A stretch of 64,000 nt of DNA from JAWVFM01 sp963843315 (GCA_963843315.1 CAWJJU010000003.1:186001-250000), one strand, 5' to 3'. Shown: positions 24,260 through 33,072, counted from the stretch's first letter. Notes: generated from the sequence alone by a model not told the origin. Program-made: numbers and translations.

Positions 24260-25051
24260 TTGAGCCTGCCCGGCGAGACGGCGATCGGCGCGGTCGATCT
24301 GGTCGTGCGCGACCTCGACCGCTCGCTCGGCTTCTACGAGAGCACGCTCGGCTTCGAGCGCACCGGCGGCAACGGCGGAACCGCTCACCTGGGCACCGGC
24401 GGGCGAACGCTGCTGCGGCTGCGCGGCGAGCCCGAGGCGCCGCCGCGGCCTCCTCGAACCACCGGCCTGTTCCACTTCGCGATCCTCCTGCCCTCGCGGC
24501 CGGAGCTTGGCCGCAGCCTCATGCGCCTGGCCGACCGCGGCTGGCGGCTGACGGGCGCCTCCGATCACCTGGTCAGCGAGGCCCTCTATCTGAACGACCC
24601 CGACGGGATCGGCATCGAGATCTATCGCGACCGCCCGCGCTCGGAGTGGCCACGGCAGGACGGCGCCATCCAGATGGCGACGCTGCCCCTCGACCTCGAC
24701 GCGATCGCCGCGGAGGCGCCGGCGGGCGCCGCGCTCGACTCGCCCCTCGCGGCCGGCACGGTTATCGGCCACGTGCACCTGAACGTGGCCGACATCCCGG
24801 CCTCGGAGGAGTTCTGGTGCGGCGAGGTCGGCTTCGACGTGATGGTCCGCACCTATCCCGGCGCGCTCTTCGTCTCGGCCGGCGGCTACCACCATCATCT
24901 CGGCCTGAACACGTGGAACGGGCCCGGGGCCCCGCCCCCGCCGCAAGGGGCCATCGGCCTGGAGAGCTTCGACGTGCTGGTGCCGGGGCGCGAGGACTCG
25001 AAGCGGTCCGCCGACCCATCCGGGAATCACGTCGCGCTGCGCGCACCCTGA
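24260..25051 (+). CDS. Two-domain VOC (glyoxalase/catechol dioxygenase-like) protein
   Basis: 263 residues from TTG 24260, 4 nt beyond the previous stop. Two vicinal-oxygen-chelate modules: residues 8-120 (IGAVDLVVRDLDRSLGFYESTLGF ... LYLNDPDGIGIEIYRDRP) and 165-263 (IGHVHLNVADIPASEEFWCGEVGFDVM ... YHHHLGLNTWNG). The second has the His and Glu candidates of CatE/YfiE-like extradiol dioxygenases (HVHLNV, YHHHLG). Its exact reaction is unknown. It is probably cotranscribed with the acyl-CoA dehydrogenase. Confidence 0.82.
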   Translation: MSLPGETAIGAVDLVVRDLDRSLGFYESTLGFERTGGNGGTAHLGTGGRTLLRLRGEPEAPPRPPRTTGLFHFAILLPSRPELGRSLMRLADRGWRLTGASDHLVSEALYLNDPDGIGIEIYRDRPRSEWPRQDGAIQMATLPLDLDAIAAEAPAGAALDSPLAAGTVIGHVHLNVADIPASEEFWCGEVGFDVMVRTYPGALFVSAGGYHHHLGLNTWNGPGAPPPPQGAIGLESFDVLVPGREDSKRSADPSGNHVALRAP

Positions 25052-25170
25052 AGCGCCGCGAGGCCCCGCACGGGCACCGCGAAACGTGATCTGATTAGGG
25101 CATAGCCAAGAGCAGGACAGCAGTTGCCACGCTCGGGGACCGGCTCGCCGAGCGCGACGCCCGTAACTTC

Positions 25171-27075
25171 GTGGGCCGCGAGGACGAGCTGGCAGTCACC
25201 GAACGCTTCCTGGAAGAGCCGAGCGGCGCGAGCGTGCTGCTGGTCCACGGCCCGGCGGGCATCGGCAAGAGCGCGCTGCTGCGCGAGGCCTCTCGGCGCG
25301 CGAGGGAGATGGGCTTCTCGATCCACCCGATCGAGGGCCGCGAGGTCCCGCCCGCGCCCGACGGACTCGAGACCCTGCTCGCGGAAGCGTCCGGAGAGGA
25401 GCGGCCGCTCGTCGTGTTCGACACCTTCGAGCGGATCACCTCGCTGGGCGGCTACATGCGCCGGGCCCTCCTCCCCTCCCTGCCGGAGGGAGCGCGGGTC
25501 ATCATCGCGGGTCGCGACCGCCCCGAGGACGCCTGGTTTCGTGACGGCTGGGAGTCGATCACGGCGGAGCTCGAGATCGAGGGCGTCGGCCATGACGACG
25601 CCGACGAGCTGCTGCGGGTGCGGGGCATCGGGAAGCCGACGCGCGACGCGATCCTGCGCTGGGCGGGAGGGTCGCCCCTGGCGCTCAGCTTGGCGGCGGC
25701 GTCAGCCGAGGCCGACCCCGAATGGGAGCCGGAGCAGGGGCTCGAGCGTCCGGAGTTCGTGGAGTCGCTCGTGCGGAGGCTCACCGATGAGGACGTCTTC
25801 GGCCCCCACCTCCCCGCGATGGGGGCGGCGGCGATCGCGCGCGTCACCACACCCGAGCTGCTCGCCAAGGCCGTCCCGGGCTGCGACCCGCAGGCCGAGT
25901 TCGAGTGGCTGGCCGGCCGCTACACGACCGAGCCGCTGGGGGCGGGCATCGCCTACCACGACCTGGTCGCTCGCGCCCTGCGCGCGGTGATCGACCGCAG
26001 CAACCCCGAGCTCGAGCGCGACCTCCGCCGCCGCATCGCCGATTACCTCTACGAGCGGGCCGTCGCGACCGGCCAGCTCCTGCTGTCCATCGACCTCTCG
26101 CACCTCGCCGAGGACCCCACCATCCGCTGGGGCTACTCGTGGGAGGCGAGCGCGCGGCTGCGCCTCGATGACGCGAGCGAGAGGGACCTGCCGGCCCTTC
26201 GCAAGCTCATCACCGGCACGGTCCACGAGCGCGAGTTCGGGCTGACGGAGCGCCTGCTCTCCGAGGCGCCCGCGCACGTCGCCACAGTGCGCGACTCCGA
26301 GGACCGCATCCTCGGCTACACCGTCGCGATGAGCCCGCGCAACGCCCCGGCCTTCGTCGACGATGACGCCGTCCTCGGGCCGCGGCTGGCCCACGCCCGC
26401 GAGCGCGCGATCCACCAGGAGACGGTCATCTGGCGCGACGTCGTCGACTTCAGCGGCGACCCGGCCCTGGGCGTGATCGGGATGCTCGGGATGGCGGGGG
26501 TCCTGCGGGCCGCGCAGCGCAACCCGCGCTTCGCCTACCTGCCGATCGATCCGATGTTTCCCGGCGCCCGCGAGTTCGCGGAGGCCCTGGGCTCCGAGCG
26601 CATCGAGGCCCTCGACGCGGACCTCGGCGAGCGCGTGATCGAGTGCCACCTGGTCGACTACGGCCACGGCGGCCTGCTCGCCGCCCAGCGCGAGCTCGTC
26701 TACCGCGAGCTGGGCCTCGAGCCGCCCGCAACGGAGGCCAGCCCCGAGCCGGTGCGCACCGCCGTGCGCGACGCACTGCGCAACCTCGACCTGCCCCAGA
26801 AGCTGGCCACGTCGCCCCTGGCTACCGGGGAGAGCCTCGACGACCGCGCGGGCTCGGTGCGGGTGCTCATCGATGACGCTGCCCAGAACGCGTTCGGGCG
26901 CGCGGAGGGCGAGAAGCAGCTCAAGCAGGTGCTGGTGCGCGGGTATCTCGATCCCGCCGCCAGCCACGAGCTGGCGGCGGACGAGCTCTCGCTCAGCCGC
27001 GCCGCGTACTTCCGCCGCCTGCGCACCGCCACCGAGCGGGTCGCCGACTACATCGCCGCGCGCACGACGGGCTGA
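25171..27075 (+). CDS. AAA-type ATP-binding protein
   Basis: 634 residues from the first conventional start, GTG 25171. Walker A is GPAGIGKS (27-34), Walker B region RPLVVFDTFERI, then a sensor-like ARVIIAGRDRP. The organisation recalls the STAND/LuxR-class ATPase regulators but without a recognisable C-terminal LuxR HTH; the end (LSRAAYFRRLRTATERVADYIA) is a helical segment that could bind DNA. The frame is open back to a stop at 25096, and the 24 upstream codons read as plausible protein (TLGDRLAERDARNF), so the annotated start is probably too short. It is followed immediately by the SDR gene. Confidence 0.7.
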   Translation: MGREDELAVTERFLEEPSGASVLLVHGPAGIGKSALLREASRRAREMGFSIHPIEGREVPPAPDGLETLLAEASGEERPLVVFDTFERITSLGGYMRRALLPSLPEGARVIIAGRDRPEDAWFRDGWESITAELEIEGVGHDDADELLRVRGIGKPTRDAILRWAGGSPLALSLAAASAEADPEWEPEQGLERPEFVESLVRRLTDEDVFGPHLPAMGAAAIARVTTPELLAKAVPGCDPQAEFEWLAGRYTTEPLGAGIAYHDLVARALRAVIDRSNPELERDLRRRIADYLYERAVATGQLLLSIDLSHLAEDPTIRWGYSWEASARLRLDDASERDLPALRKLITGTVHEREFGLTERLLSEAPAHVATVRDSEDRILGYTVAMSPRNAPAFVDDDAVLGPRLAHARERAIHQETVIWRDVVDFSGDPALGVIGMLGMAGVLRAAQRNPRFAYLPIDPMFPGAREFAEALGSERIEALDADLGERVIECHLVDYGHGGLLAAQRELVYRELGLEPPATEASPEPVRTAVRDALRNLDLPQKLATSPLATGESLDDRAGSVRVLIDDAAQNAFGRAEGEKQLKQVLVRGYLDPAASHELAADELSLSRAAYFRRLRTATERVADYIAARTTG

Positions 27076-27077
27076 CG

Positions 27078-27932
27078 GTGGGTGCGCTGAGCGAAGGCTG
27101 GGTCCTGGTGACCGGGTCCTCCACCGGCATCGGGCACGCCATCGTGCGTGCCCTCGACGCCGAGGGGGCATCGGTGCTGGCCGGAGTTCGCCGCGAGGAG
27201 GACGGCGCGAGCCTCGCCGCCGAGTGCTCGCCGCGCGTGGTGCCGCTGATTCTCGACGTCACCGACCAGGCCTCGATCGACGCCGCCGCGCAGCGCGCGG
27301 CCGAGGCCTGCGGCGGCCGCCTGGCCGGGCTCGTCAACAACGCCGGCGTCGCCGTCGCGGGGCCGGTCGAGGCGGTGCCGATCGAGGACTTCCGCCGGCA
27401 GATCGAGGTCAACCTGGTCGGCCAGGTCGCGGTGACGAAGAGCGTGATGGCGCAGCTGCGGGCCGCACAGGGCCGCGTCGTGTTCATGAGCTCGATCGGA
27501 GGCCGCACCGCCAATCCATTCCTGGCCGCCTACCACGCGTCGAAGTTCGGGCTGGAGGCGGTTGGGGACTCCCTTCGCCAGGAGGTCCGCAAGTTCGGGA
27601 TGCACGTCGCCCTCGTCGAGCCCGGCGCCGTCGCCACGCCGATCTGGGAGAAGGGCAGGGCCTCGGCCGAGGAGTCCCGCGAGCGCTACTCGGCGGAGGC
27701 AGAGGAGCTCTACGGCAGGGAGCTGGACCGGCTTTCGGAGATCACGGTGTCGTCGATGAAGCGCGGCATCCCCCCGGAGCAGGTGGCCGCTGCCGTCGTG
27801 CACGCGCTGAGCGCCGCGCGCCCGAAGACGCGCTACGTGGTGGGTCGCGACGCGCGGATGCAGGCCCTGCTGCAGGCCGCCCTTCCGGACCGTGTGCGCG
27901 ACCGCCTGGTCGCGCGTTTCCTGGGCGTCTAG
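27078..27932 (+). CDS. Short-chain dehydrogenase/reductase
   Basis: 284 residues from GTG 27078, 2 nt after the previous stop. Classical SDR: TGSSTGIG cofactor motif (12-19), NNAG (87-90), catalytic Ser139, Tyr152 and Lys156 in MSSIGGRTANPFLAAYHASKFG. The end has the LPDRVRDRLVARFLG tail usual for NAD(P)-dependent ketoreductase-like SDRs. Substrate not predictable. Coupled to the ATPase gene upstream; convergent with the next gene with only a 1-nt gap, so no terminator separates them. Confidence 0.88.
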   Translation: MGALSEGWVLVTGSSTGIGHAIVRALDAEGASVLAGVRREEDGASLAAECSPRVVPLILDVTDQASIDAAAQRAAEACGGRLAGLVNNAGVAVAGPVEAVPIEDFRRQIEVNLVGQVAVTKSVMAQLRAAQGRVVFMSSIGGRTANPFLAAYHASKFGLEAVGDSLRQEVRKFGMHVALVEPGAVATPIWEKGRASAEESRERYSAEAEELYGRELDRLSEITVSSMKRGIPPEQVAAAVVHALSAARPKTRYVVGRDARMQALLQAALPDRVRDRLVARFLGV

Positions 27933-27933
27933 C

Positions 27934-28452
27934 TCAGCAGCGCTTGCCGCGCTTCGCGAAGCCGGTGTTGGGGGCCACGTCGAAGACGACGCAATCGCCC
28001 GTCGTCGCGAAGAACTTGAAGTGCGATGGATTCCCGATCGCACTCGGCCTGAAGCGCACCTCCGCCGTGTGGGCGTCGGTTCGCTTCACCGAGGCCGGCT
28101 TGGTGCCCGAGGAGGTGAAGTTGAGCACCTCGTACGAGCCATCCGGGAGCGGGTAGACGCCGTAGCGGTCGTTGCCGGGAGCCTTGATCGCGAAGGTCGG
28201 GCTGGTGGTGTGGTCCTTCAGCGCCCTCTTCATCGAGCCCGCGACCTCGGCCTTCATCACGATCTTGCCGTTGGCCCTGCCGTCGGAGGCCTTGACGAGG
28301 TCGACATCCGCCTTCTTCACGCCGCTCGGCAGCTGGTTGCCGTCCGCCACGTCGCCCTTTGGGTCGCTGATCTTCGCCGCCGTGGCGACTGCGGTGAGCG
28401 CTACGACAAGCGCCGCTGCCGCGACGAGAGCGCAGACGGTTCGAAAGCTCAT
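27934..28452 (-). CDS. Secreted protein of unknown function
   Basis: 172 residues from ATG 28452, with GGGAGG about 8 nt upstream. Signal peptide residues 1-29 (CALVAAAALVVALTAVATAA). The mature part begins KISDPKGDVADGN, a pattern seen in extracellular beta-sandwich domains of actinobacteria, and has two cysteines near the C-terminus (GDCVVFDV and the terminal KRC) that could pair. No enzyme motif. It may be a surface or matrix protein. Confidence 0.65.
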   Translation of the reverse strand: MSFRTVCALVAAAALVVALTAVATAAKISDPKGDVADGNQLPSGVKKADVDLVKASDGRANGKIVMKAEVAGSMKRALKDHTTSPTFAIKAPGNDRYGVYPLPDGSYEVLNFTSSGTKPASVKRTDAHTAEVRFRPSAIGNPSHFKFFATTGDCVVFDVAPNTGFAKRGKRC

Positions 28453-28532
28453 GAGGGTGCCTCCCTGATATCGCCGGCAACATCCAAATGGCCGGGCTGG
28501 TGCGATCCTAACCGCAGGCCGGGGCTTCAGTA

Positions 28533-29696
28533 CTACCCGAGGCGCTCGACGATCATCGCCTCGCCCTGGCCGCCCGCGACGCACATCGTCTCGAGGCCTA
28601 CGGAGTGGTCGTCGGTCTCCATCACGTTCAGCAGCGTGGTCATGATCCGCGCGCCGGTCATCCCGAATGGATGGCCCAGGGCGATCGCGCCGCCGTGGGT
28701 GTTCATCTTCTCCAGGGGGATGTTGCACTGGTCCATGATCGGAATGACCTGGGCGGCGAACGCCTCGTTCAGCTCGACGACGTCGATGTCGTCGATGGTC
28801 ATGCCGGTGCGGTCGAGGACCTTCTTGATCGCACCGATCGGGGCGACGCCCATGTACTCCGGCTCGTTGCCGTAGGTGGCCGCCGAGATGATCCGCGCCT
28901 TCGGCGTGAGGCCCAGCTCTGTGGCCTTCGTGTCGGACATGACGAGCACCGCGGCGGCGCCGTCGTTGAGCGGGCAGGAGTTGCCGGCCGTGACCCCGCC
29001 GCCACCGTCGAACGCCTCGGGGAGCTGGGAGAGCTTCTCGAGCGTCGAGGACGCGCGCGGGCCGTCGTCCTTGGCCACCTCGTTGCCGTCCTGGTCGGTC
29101 ACGGGGACGGTCTCGCGGTCGAAGAACCCGTCCTCCTGCGAGGCCACCGCCAGCTCCTGCGAGCGCTGGGCGTACTTGTCCATGTCGGCGCGGGAGACCT
29201 CGTACTTCTTGGCGACGTTGACGGCGGTCAGGCCCATGACGATGTAGACGTTGGGCTGGCCGTTCTCGCCGATCAGGTTCGGGTTGCGGTCGGCCACTCC
29301 GGCCGATTCGGTGCGCTCGTTGTAGCGGCTGACCCACTCGACGCCGGCGGCGACGTAGGCGTCGCCCTCGCCGGCCTTCACGGCGTTTGCCGCATGGCGG
29401 ATGGCATCGAGGCTCGAGGCGCAGTAGCGGGAGATCGTCACGCCGTTCGTCTCCTGACCGAGCTTCTCGGAGAGCAGGACGATGATGCGGCCGATGTTGA
29501 AGGCCTGCAGGCCCTGGGGCATGCCGCAGCCGCAGAAGACGTCCTCGACCAGGGCCGGGTCGACGTCGGGGTTGCGCTCGAGGAGCTGGTCGACGACGTG
29601 GGCGGCGGTCTCCTCCGGTCGCAGCTGGGCCAGCGAGCCCTTGAAGGCGCGGCCGATTGGGCTGCGGACGGCGTCGACGATGACTGCTTCGGGCAT
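28533..29696 (-). CDS. Acetyl-CoA acetyltransferase (thiolase)
   Basis: 387 residues. Nucleophilic Cys92 in ISRYCASSLDAI, the thiolase block NGGAIALGHPFGMTGAR (here HGGAIALGHPFG) and the second catalytic cysteine in ETMCVAGGQGEAMIVE. It starts at ATG 29696 with an AAGGAG site 9 nt upstream. Length and motifs match degradative/biosynthetic type II thiolases that cleave or form beta-ketoacyl-CoA. It fits the beta-oxidation genes nearby (acyl-CoA dehydrogenase 22495, crotonase 16518). A leader of about 100 nt contains an inverted repeat that could be an operator. Confidence 0.94.
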   Translation of the reverse strand: MPEAVIVDAVRSPIGRAFKGSLAQLRPEETAAHVVDQLLERNPDVDPALVEDVFCGCGMPQGLQAFNIGRIIVLLSEKLGQETNGVTISRYCASSLDAIRHAANAVKAGEGDAYVAAGVEWVSRYNERTESAGVADRNPNLIGENGQPNVYIVMGLTAVNVAKKYEVSRADMDKYAQRSQELAVASQEDGFFDRETVPVTDQDGNEVAKDDGPRASSTLEKLSQLPEAFDGGGGVTAGNSCPLNDGAAAVLVMSDTKATELGLTPKARIISAATYGNEPEYMGVAPIGAIKKVLDRTGMTIDDIDVVELNEAFAAQVIPIMDQCNIPLEKMNTHGGAIALGHPFGMTGARIMTTLLNVMETDDHSVGLETMCVAGGQGEAMIVERLG

Positions 29697-29784
29697 GCGT
29701 GAATTCTCCTTGAGGCGGGTTTCGGGGCTGGTGAGGGCGGCTGACCGCCGCCCGGGACGTTAGATGATCGTCCGCGAACCGCGA

Positions 29785-29823
29785 TGGACGAGAAACGCGG
29801 ATATATGTAGCGTTTCGCGTCCA
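29785..29823. promoter_or_regulatory. 14-bp inverted repeat, candidate operator upstream of thiolase
   Basis: TGGACGAGAAACGC (29785-29798) and GCGTTTCGCGTCCA (29810-29823) pair with a single mismatch across an 11-nt AT-rich spacer (GGATATATGTA). The AT-rich centre could hold a -10 (TATATC or TACATA on the minus strand) for the thiolase gene. The size is typical of a TetR-family operator, but no such regulator is adjacent. Confidence 0.45.
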
Positions 29824-29858
29824 TGGGTGGGCGGAGCTGGCATCTAGACTCCGGCGGC

Positions 29859-30212
29859 GTGACCCGCGCCGAGACGAGCATTCATCTCTCCCCCGCCGAC
29901 GCCGTCGAGCTCCTGAAGGGCGACGCCGACGCGATCGACGTGCGCACGGATCACGAATGGGATGCGGGTCGCATCGGGGGGGCGCGCCACGTGGAGGTCA
30001 ACGACGTAAACGGCGCCGCGGAAACGATCGCCCGCGACCACCCGGTCGTCTTCTACTGCCACACGGGCAGCCGCTCCGGAATGGTCGCCGAGGCGTTTCG
30101 GGGCGCGGGCTGGGACGCCTTCCACATCGAGGGTGGGATCGCTGCCTGGGCCGACGCGGGGCTGCCGCTCGAGCCGCCCGACGGTGAGATCGTCTCGCAG
30201 GCTCCCCGCTGA
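29859..30212 (+). CDS. Rhodanese-like domain protein
   Basis: 117 residues from GTG 29859, 8 nt after TAGACT (29845-29850); a longer frame from 29823 is less likely because it would place the promoter inside the gene. Single rhodanese domain: SPADAVELLKGDADAIDVRTDHEWDAGRI, active-site loop VVFYCHTGSRSGMVA with Cys67, then FHIEGGIAAWADAGLPLE. The six-residue loop CHTGSR is the standard sulphurtransferase form. It probably handles persulphide transfer. Confidence 0.88.
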   Translation: MTRAETSIHLSPADAVELLKGDADAIDVRTDHEWDAGRIGGARHVEVNDVNGAAETIARDHPVVFYCHTGSRSGMVAEAFRGAGWDAFHIEGGIAAWADAGLPLEPPDGEIVSQAPR

Positions 30213-30342
30213 TCCCGGGGCAGCTTGTAGCAATACGCACGTTTGTGCCTGCTGGCGTCCGCCGATTGGGCTACCGTCGCCCACGGACCATCTGGTTCAG
30301 GTGGCTCTACAGCGACGAGAGAGCAGCTCGAAAGGAGCGCAC

Positions 30343-30492
30343 ATGCCGACCGGATACTGCGTCAAAGAGCGCAAGAAGGTCGAGATCAAGGATGCCCAGC
30401 AGGTGACCATGAAGAACGGTCGTCCGGCTATTCAGGGCACTTGTCCCGACTGCGGCACGAAGATCTTCAAGATCGGGAAGCTAGAGGGCTAG
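30343..30492 (+). CDS. DUF5679-like small protein
   Basis: 49 residues from ATG 30343 with an AAAGGAG site 7 nt upstream. The sequence GYCVKERKKVEIKDAQQ..MKNGRPAIQGTCPDCGTKIFKIG matches the small DUF5679 family, which normally has two CxxC pairs binding zinc. Here the second pair (CPDC) is intact, but the first is reduced to CVKE, so only three cysteines remain. The function of the family is unknown. A TACCGT hexamer at 30272-30277 could be its -10, giving a 60-nt leader. Confidence 0.75.
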   Translation: MPTGYCVKERKKVEIKDAQQVTMKNGRPAIQGTCPDCGTKIFKIGKLEG

Positions 30493-30495
30493 AGC

Positions 30496-31773
30496 TCAGA
30501 CCGGAATCCGGCCAGCCGCCCGGCGAGAGCCGGGCGGCCGCTGGGTAAGCCCGGGGCCCATGGGGTGGGCCGGGGCAGCGGCGCCCGTCTGTCGGCGGCC
30601 GTAGAGAAGCCCCACCAGCGCCTCGACGACCGTCGGATCGAACTGGATCCCGGCGTTGTCGATCAGCTCGCGCATCGCGTTGGTGTGCGGCAGGGCCGAG
30701 CGATAGGAGCGCTCGGAGATCATCGCGTGGTAGGCGTCGCAGGCGAGGACGATCCGAGACCCGAGCGGGATGGCATCTCCCGCGAGTCCGTCCGGATAGC
30801 CGCCGCCATCCCAGCGCTCGTGCTCGTGGCGGACGATCCGCGCGACCCCGGCCATGCCCGGGATGGCGCGAACGATGCGCTCCCCCACCACCGGGTGGTT
30901 GCGCATGACCTGCCATTCGTCTTCCTCGAGGGGGCCCGGCTTGTTGAGGATCGCGTCCGGGATGCCGACCTTCCCGATGTCGTGGAGCAGGGCCGCCGTC
31001 CTGACGGTCCGTATCTCGTGCGCCGGCAGCGCCAGCGTCTCCCCGACCTGCCCGGCGAGCTCGACCACCGAGTCCGAATGCCCCTCCGCGTGAGGGTCGC
31101 GGGCGGCCAGCGCCGAGGCCAGCGCCGCGACCACGTCGTCGCTGGCGCCCCCGTTCGCATCAGCCTCGGCCCGGGCGGCGGCGGCATCGGCGTTGCCGGG
31201 TGCGAGAGTCTTGATCCGCGCGCCGCCCTCCGCGCGGGCCAGCTCGAGGGCGGTGCGTGCCCGCTCGAGCAGAACCTCGGCGGTCTCCACCGGGCCGAGA
31301 ACGCTCACGCCGACCGAGGCGGTGACGCCGTCGACGCCGCCCGCCTGGACGCGCTCGAGCTCGGTGACGAGGCGGCCGACCACGGCGACCGCCTCCTCGA
31401 GGCTGGTCTCCGGAAGCATCAGGGCGAACTCGTCGCCGGCCATGCGGCAGCCGCGGTCGTGGGCGCGCGTGAGCCGCGCGACGGTGCGGCCGACGGCGCC
31501 CAGCACCACGTCGCCGGCGGCGATTCCGTAGCGCACGTTCACCTGCCTGAAGCCGTCGAGGTCGAGCACGACGACGGCGAGTGGGCGCTCGTGGCGCCGG
31601 GAGCGCTGGATGTCGACGTCGAGCTGCGAGCGGAAGGCGCGCAGGGAGAGGAGCTCAGGGGTCAGGGGGTCGCGCGCCGAGGAGCGCGCCAGCTCGGCCT
31701 CGAGCTCGGCGACTCGCGCCTGGGCAGCCGCAAGATCGGCCGCCATCTCCTGAACTCGATTCGACGCACGCAT
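30496..31773 (-). CDS. GGDEF-HD-GYP cyclic-di-GMP signalling protein with degenerate GGDEF
   Basis: 425 residues. A short coiled coil (residues 8-33) precedes a GGDEF domain whose active-site loop is AGDEF (112-116) in RMAGDEFALMLPE; the DLDGFRQVN metal/substrate motif is kept. An HD-GYP phosphodiesterase domain follows: HDIGK (264-268), a second histidine cluster in RHEHERWDGGGYPDGL, with GYP at 325-327. AGDEF variants can still be active in some proteins. The intact HD-GYP motifs suggest c-di-GMP hydrolysis is the main role, with GGDEF possibly a GTP sensor. There are no membrane helices. Confidence 0.85.
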   Translation of the reverse strand: MRASNRVQEMAADLAAAQARVAELEAELARSSARDPLTPELLSLRAFRSQLDVDIQRSRRHERPLAVVVLDLDGFRQVNVRYGIAAGDVVLGAVGRTVARLTRAHDRGCRMAGDEFALMLPETSLEEAVAVVGRLVTELERVQAGGVDGVTASVGVSVLGPVETAEVLLERARTALELARAEGGARIKTLAPGNADAAAARAEADANGGASDDVVAALASALAARDPHAEGHSDSVVELAGQVGETLALPAHEIRTVRTAALLHDIGKVGIPDAILNKPGPLEEDEWQVMRNHPVVGERIVRAIPGMAGVARIVRHEHERWDGGGYPDGLAGDAIPLGSRIVLACDAYHAMISERSYRSALPHTNAMRELIDNAGIQFDPTVVEALVGLLYGRRQTGAAAPAHPMGPGLTQRPPGSRRAAGRIPV

Positions 31774-31891
31774 TCAGTACGGAAATCGGCCGAATACGCC
31801 CAACCTTGAGCCTGGAAGCGGAATTTGAACTCTTTTACGCCCGGGGCAGTATCAATTGAGTGATGTCCAAGGACGGCCACGGGAAGATCTC

Positions 31892-32404
31892 TTGAGCGGC
31901 CCCGCCACGCTTCGCGACGAGCAGGGAGTGCGAGAGGCATACGCCGCGCACGGCAGCGAGCTGTACGGCTTCGCGGTGCGCTCGCTCGGCGACCGCGGGC
32001 TCGCCGAGGAGGCCGTGCAGGAGACCTTCGTCCGCGCCTGGCGGGCGGGGTCGCGCTTCGACCCGCAGATCGGGTCGATGCGCACTTGGCTCTTCGCGAT
32101 CCTCCGAAACGTCGTCATCGACGCCAGGCGATCGCGCAGCGCGCGGCACGAGATCGCGACCGAGGCCCCCGAGCCCATCGACGAGCCGCTCGAGCGCACC
32201 CTCGTGGCCTGGCAGGTCGAGGAGGGACTGCGACGGATCGGCGAGGCCCACCGTGCGGTCATCGTCCAGACGCACCTGCTGGGCCGGCCCCACGCGGAGC
32301 TGGCGGCCGAGCTCGGGGTGCCCGAGGGCACCATCAAGAGCCGCGTCTACTACGGGCTGAAGGCGCTTCGCAACGCCATGGAGGAGATGGGCTATGACGG
32401 CTGA
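31892..32404 (+). CDS. ECF-type RNA polymerase sigma factor
   Basis: 170 residues if TTG 31892 is used; another TTG at 31856 would add 12 residues. Region 2 is LYGFAVRSLGDRGLAEEAVQETFVRAWRAGSRFD...MRTWLFAILRNVVIDARR, and region 4 is GLRRIGEAHRAVIVQTHLLGRPHAELAAELGVPEGTIKSRVYYGLKALRNAM with the usual HTH. It overlaps the anti-sigma gene by 11 nt, so the two are co-expressed. The stress signal is unknown. Confidence 0.9.
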   Translation: MSGPATLRDEQGVREAYAAHGSELYGFAVRSLGDRGLAEEAVQETFVRAWRAGSRFDPQIGSMRTWLFAILRNVVIDARRSRSARHEIATEAPEPIDEPLERTLVAWQVEEGLRRIGEAHRAVIVQTHLLGRPHAELAAELGVPEGTIKSRVYYGLKALRNAMEEMGYDG

Positions 32405-33056
32405 CGCCTGCCGCCCGTGGCGTGAGGAGCTCGGGGCCTTCGTCCTCGGCCAGCTCGGCCCGGACGAGCGCGCCGCGGTCCAGGCGCACCTCGACGGGTG
32501 CGTCGACTGCCGCGCCGAGCGCGACACGCTCTTGCCGCTGGCGGAGATCCTTCCCCTCGCCGATCCGGCCTGGCTGACCGAGGCGCCCGCCGCGCCTCGC
32601 GGGCTCGGCCGCAAGGTCGAGCGCAGGGTGCTGTCGCAGCAACGCAACCTGCGCCGCCGCCGCCTGGGCATCGGGCTGGGGCTGGCCGGCGCGACGGCGA
32701 CCGCGGCGGCCGCGCTGGTCCTCGCGTTCGGCGGTGGCTCCTCGGGTCCCGCCGGCACTCGCGTCGCGTTCACGAATCTGCCGGCGGGCGTCGAGATCAC
32801 GGGCCATCTGACGGATCAGCCCTGGGGTACCGAGGTGAGCGTCTACGTCCACGGGATGCGCTGGGGGACGCCCTGCCGCGTGTTCCTGCGGGGACCGAGC
32901 GGGCTGATCGACGCCGGCTCGTTCCGCTACAGCCACGAGGGCGACGCCGGGTCGAGCCTGGGCGCCGCCATCGCGCTCGACCGGGCGCGCGCCATCGAGA
33001 TCCGCGCCGGGCATCGCACCTTCACGGCGCCGATCCCGTCCTCCACGACGGCCTGA
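32394..33056 (+). CDS. Anti-sigma factor with zinc-binding N-terminus
   Basis: 220 residues. The N-terminal anti-sigma domain has the ZAS signature Cys6...His32-x3-Cys36-x2-Cys39 (AHLDGCVDCRAE), a hydrophobic helix at about residues 96-112 (IGLGLAGATATAAAALVLAF), and an extracytoplasmic domain with a beta-sandwich-like pattern (GVEITGHLTDQPWGTEVSVYVHGM). Such proteins sequester an ECF sigma factor at the membrane until a signal releases it. The overlap with the sigma gene fixes the partner. Confidence 0.88.
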   Translation: MTADACRPWREELGAFVLGQLGPDERAAVQAHLDGCVDCRAERDTLLPLAEILPLADPAWLTEAPAAPRGLGRKVERRVLSQQRNLRRRRLGIGLGLAGATATAAAALVLAFGGGSSGPAGTRVAFTNLPAGVEITGHLTDQPWGTEVSVYVHGMRWGTPCRVFLRGPSGLIDAGSFRYSHEGDAGSSLGAAIALDRARAIEIRAGHRTFTAPIPSSTTA

Positions 33057-33072
33057 GGGCCGCCCCTCGACC

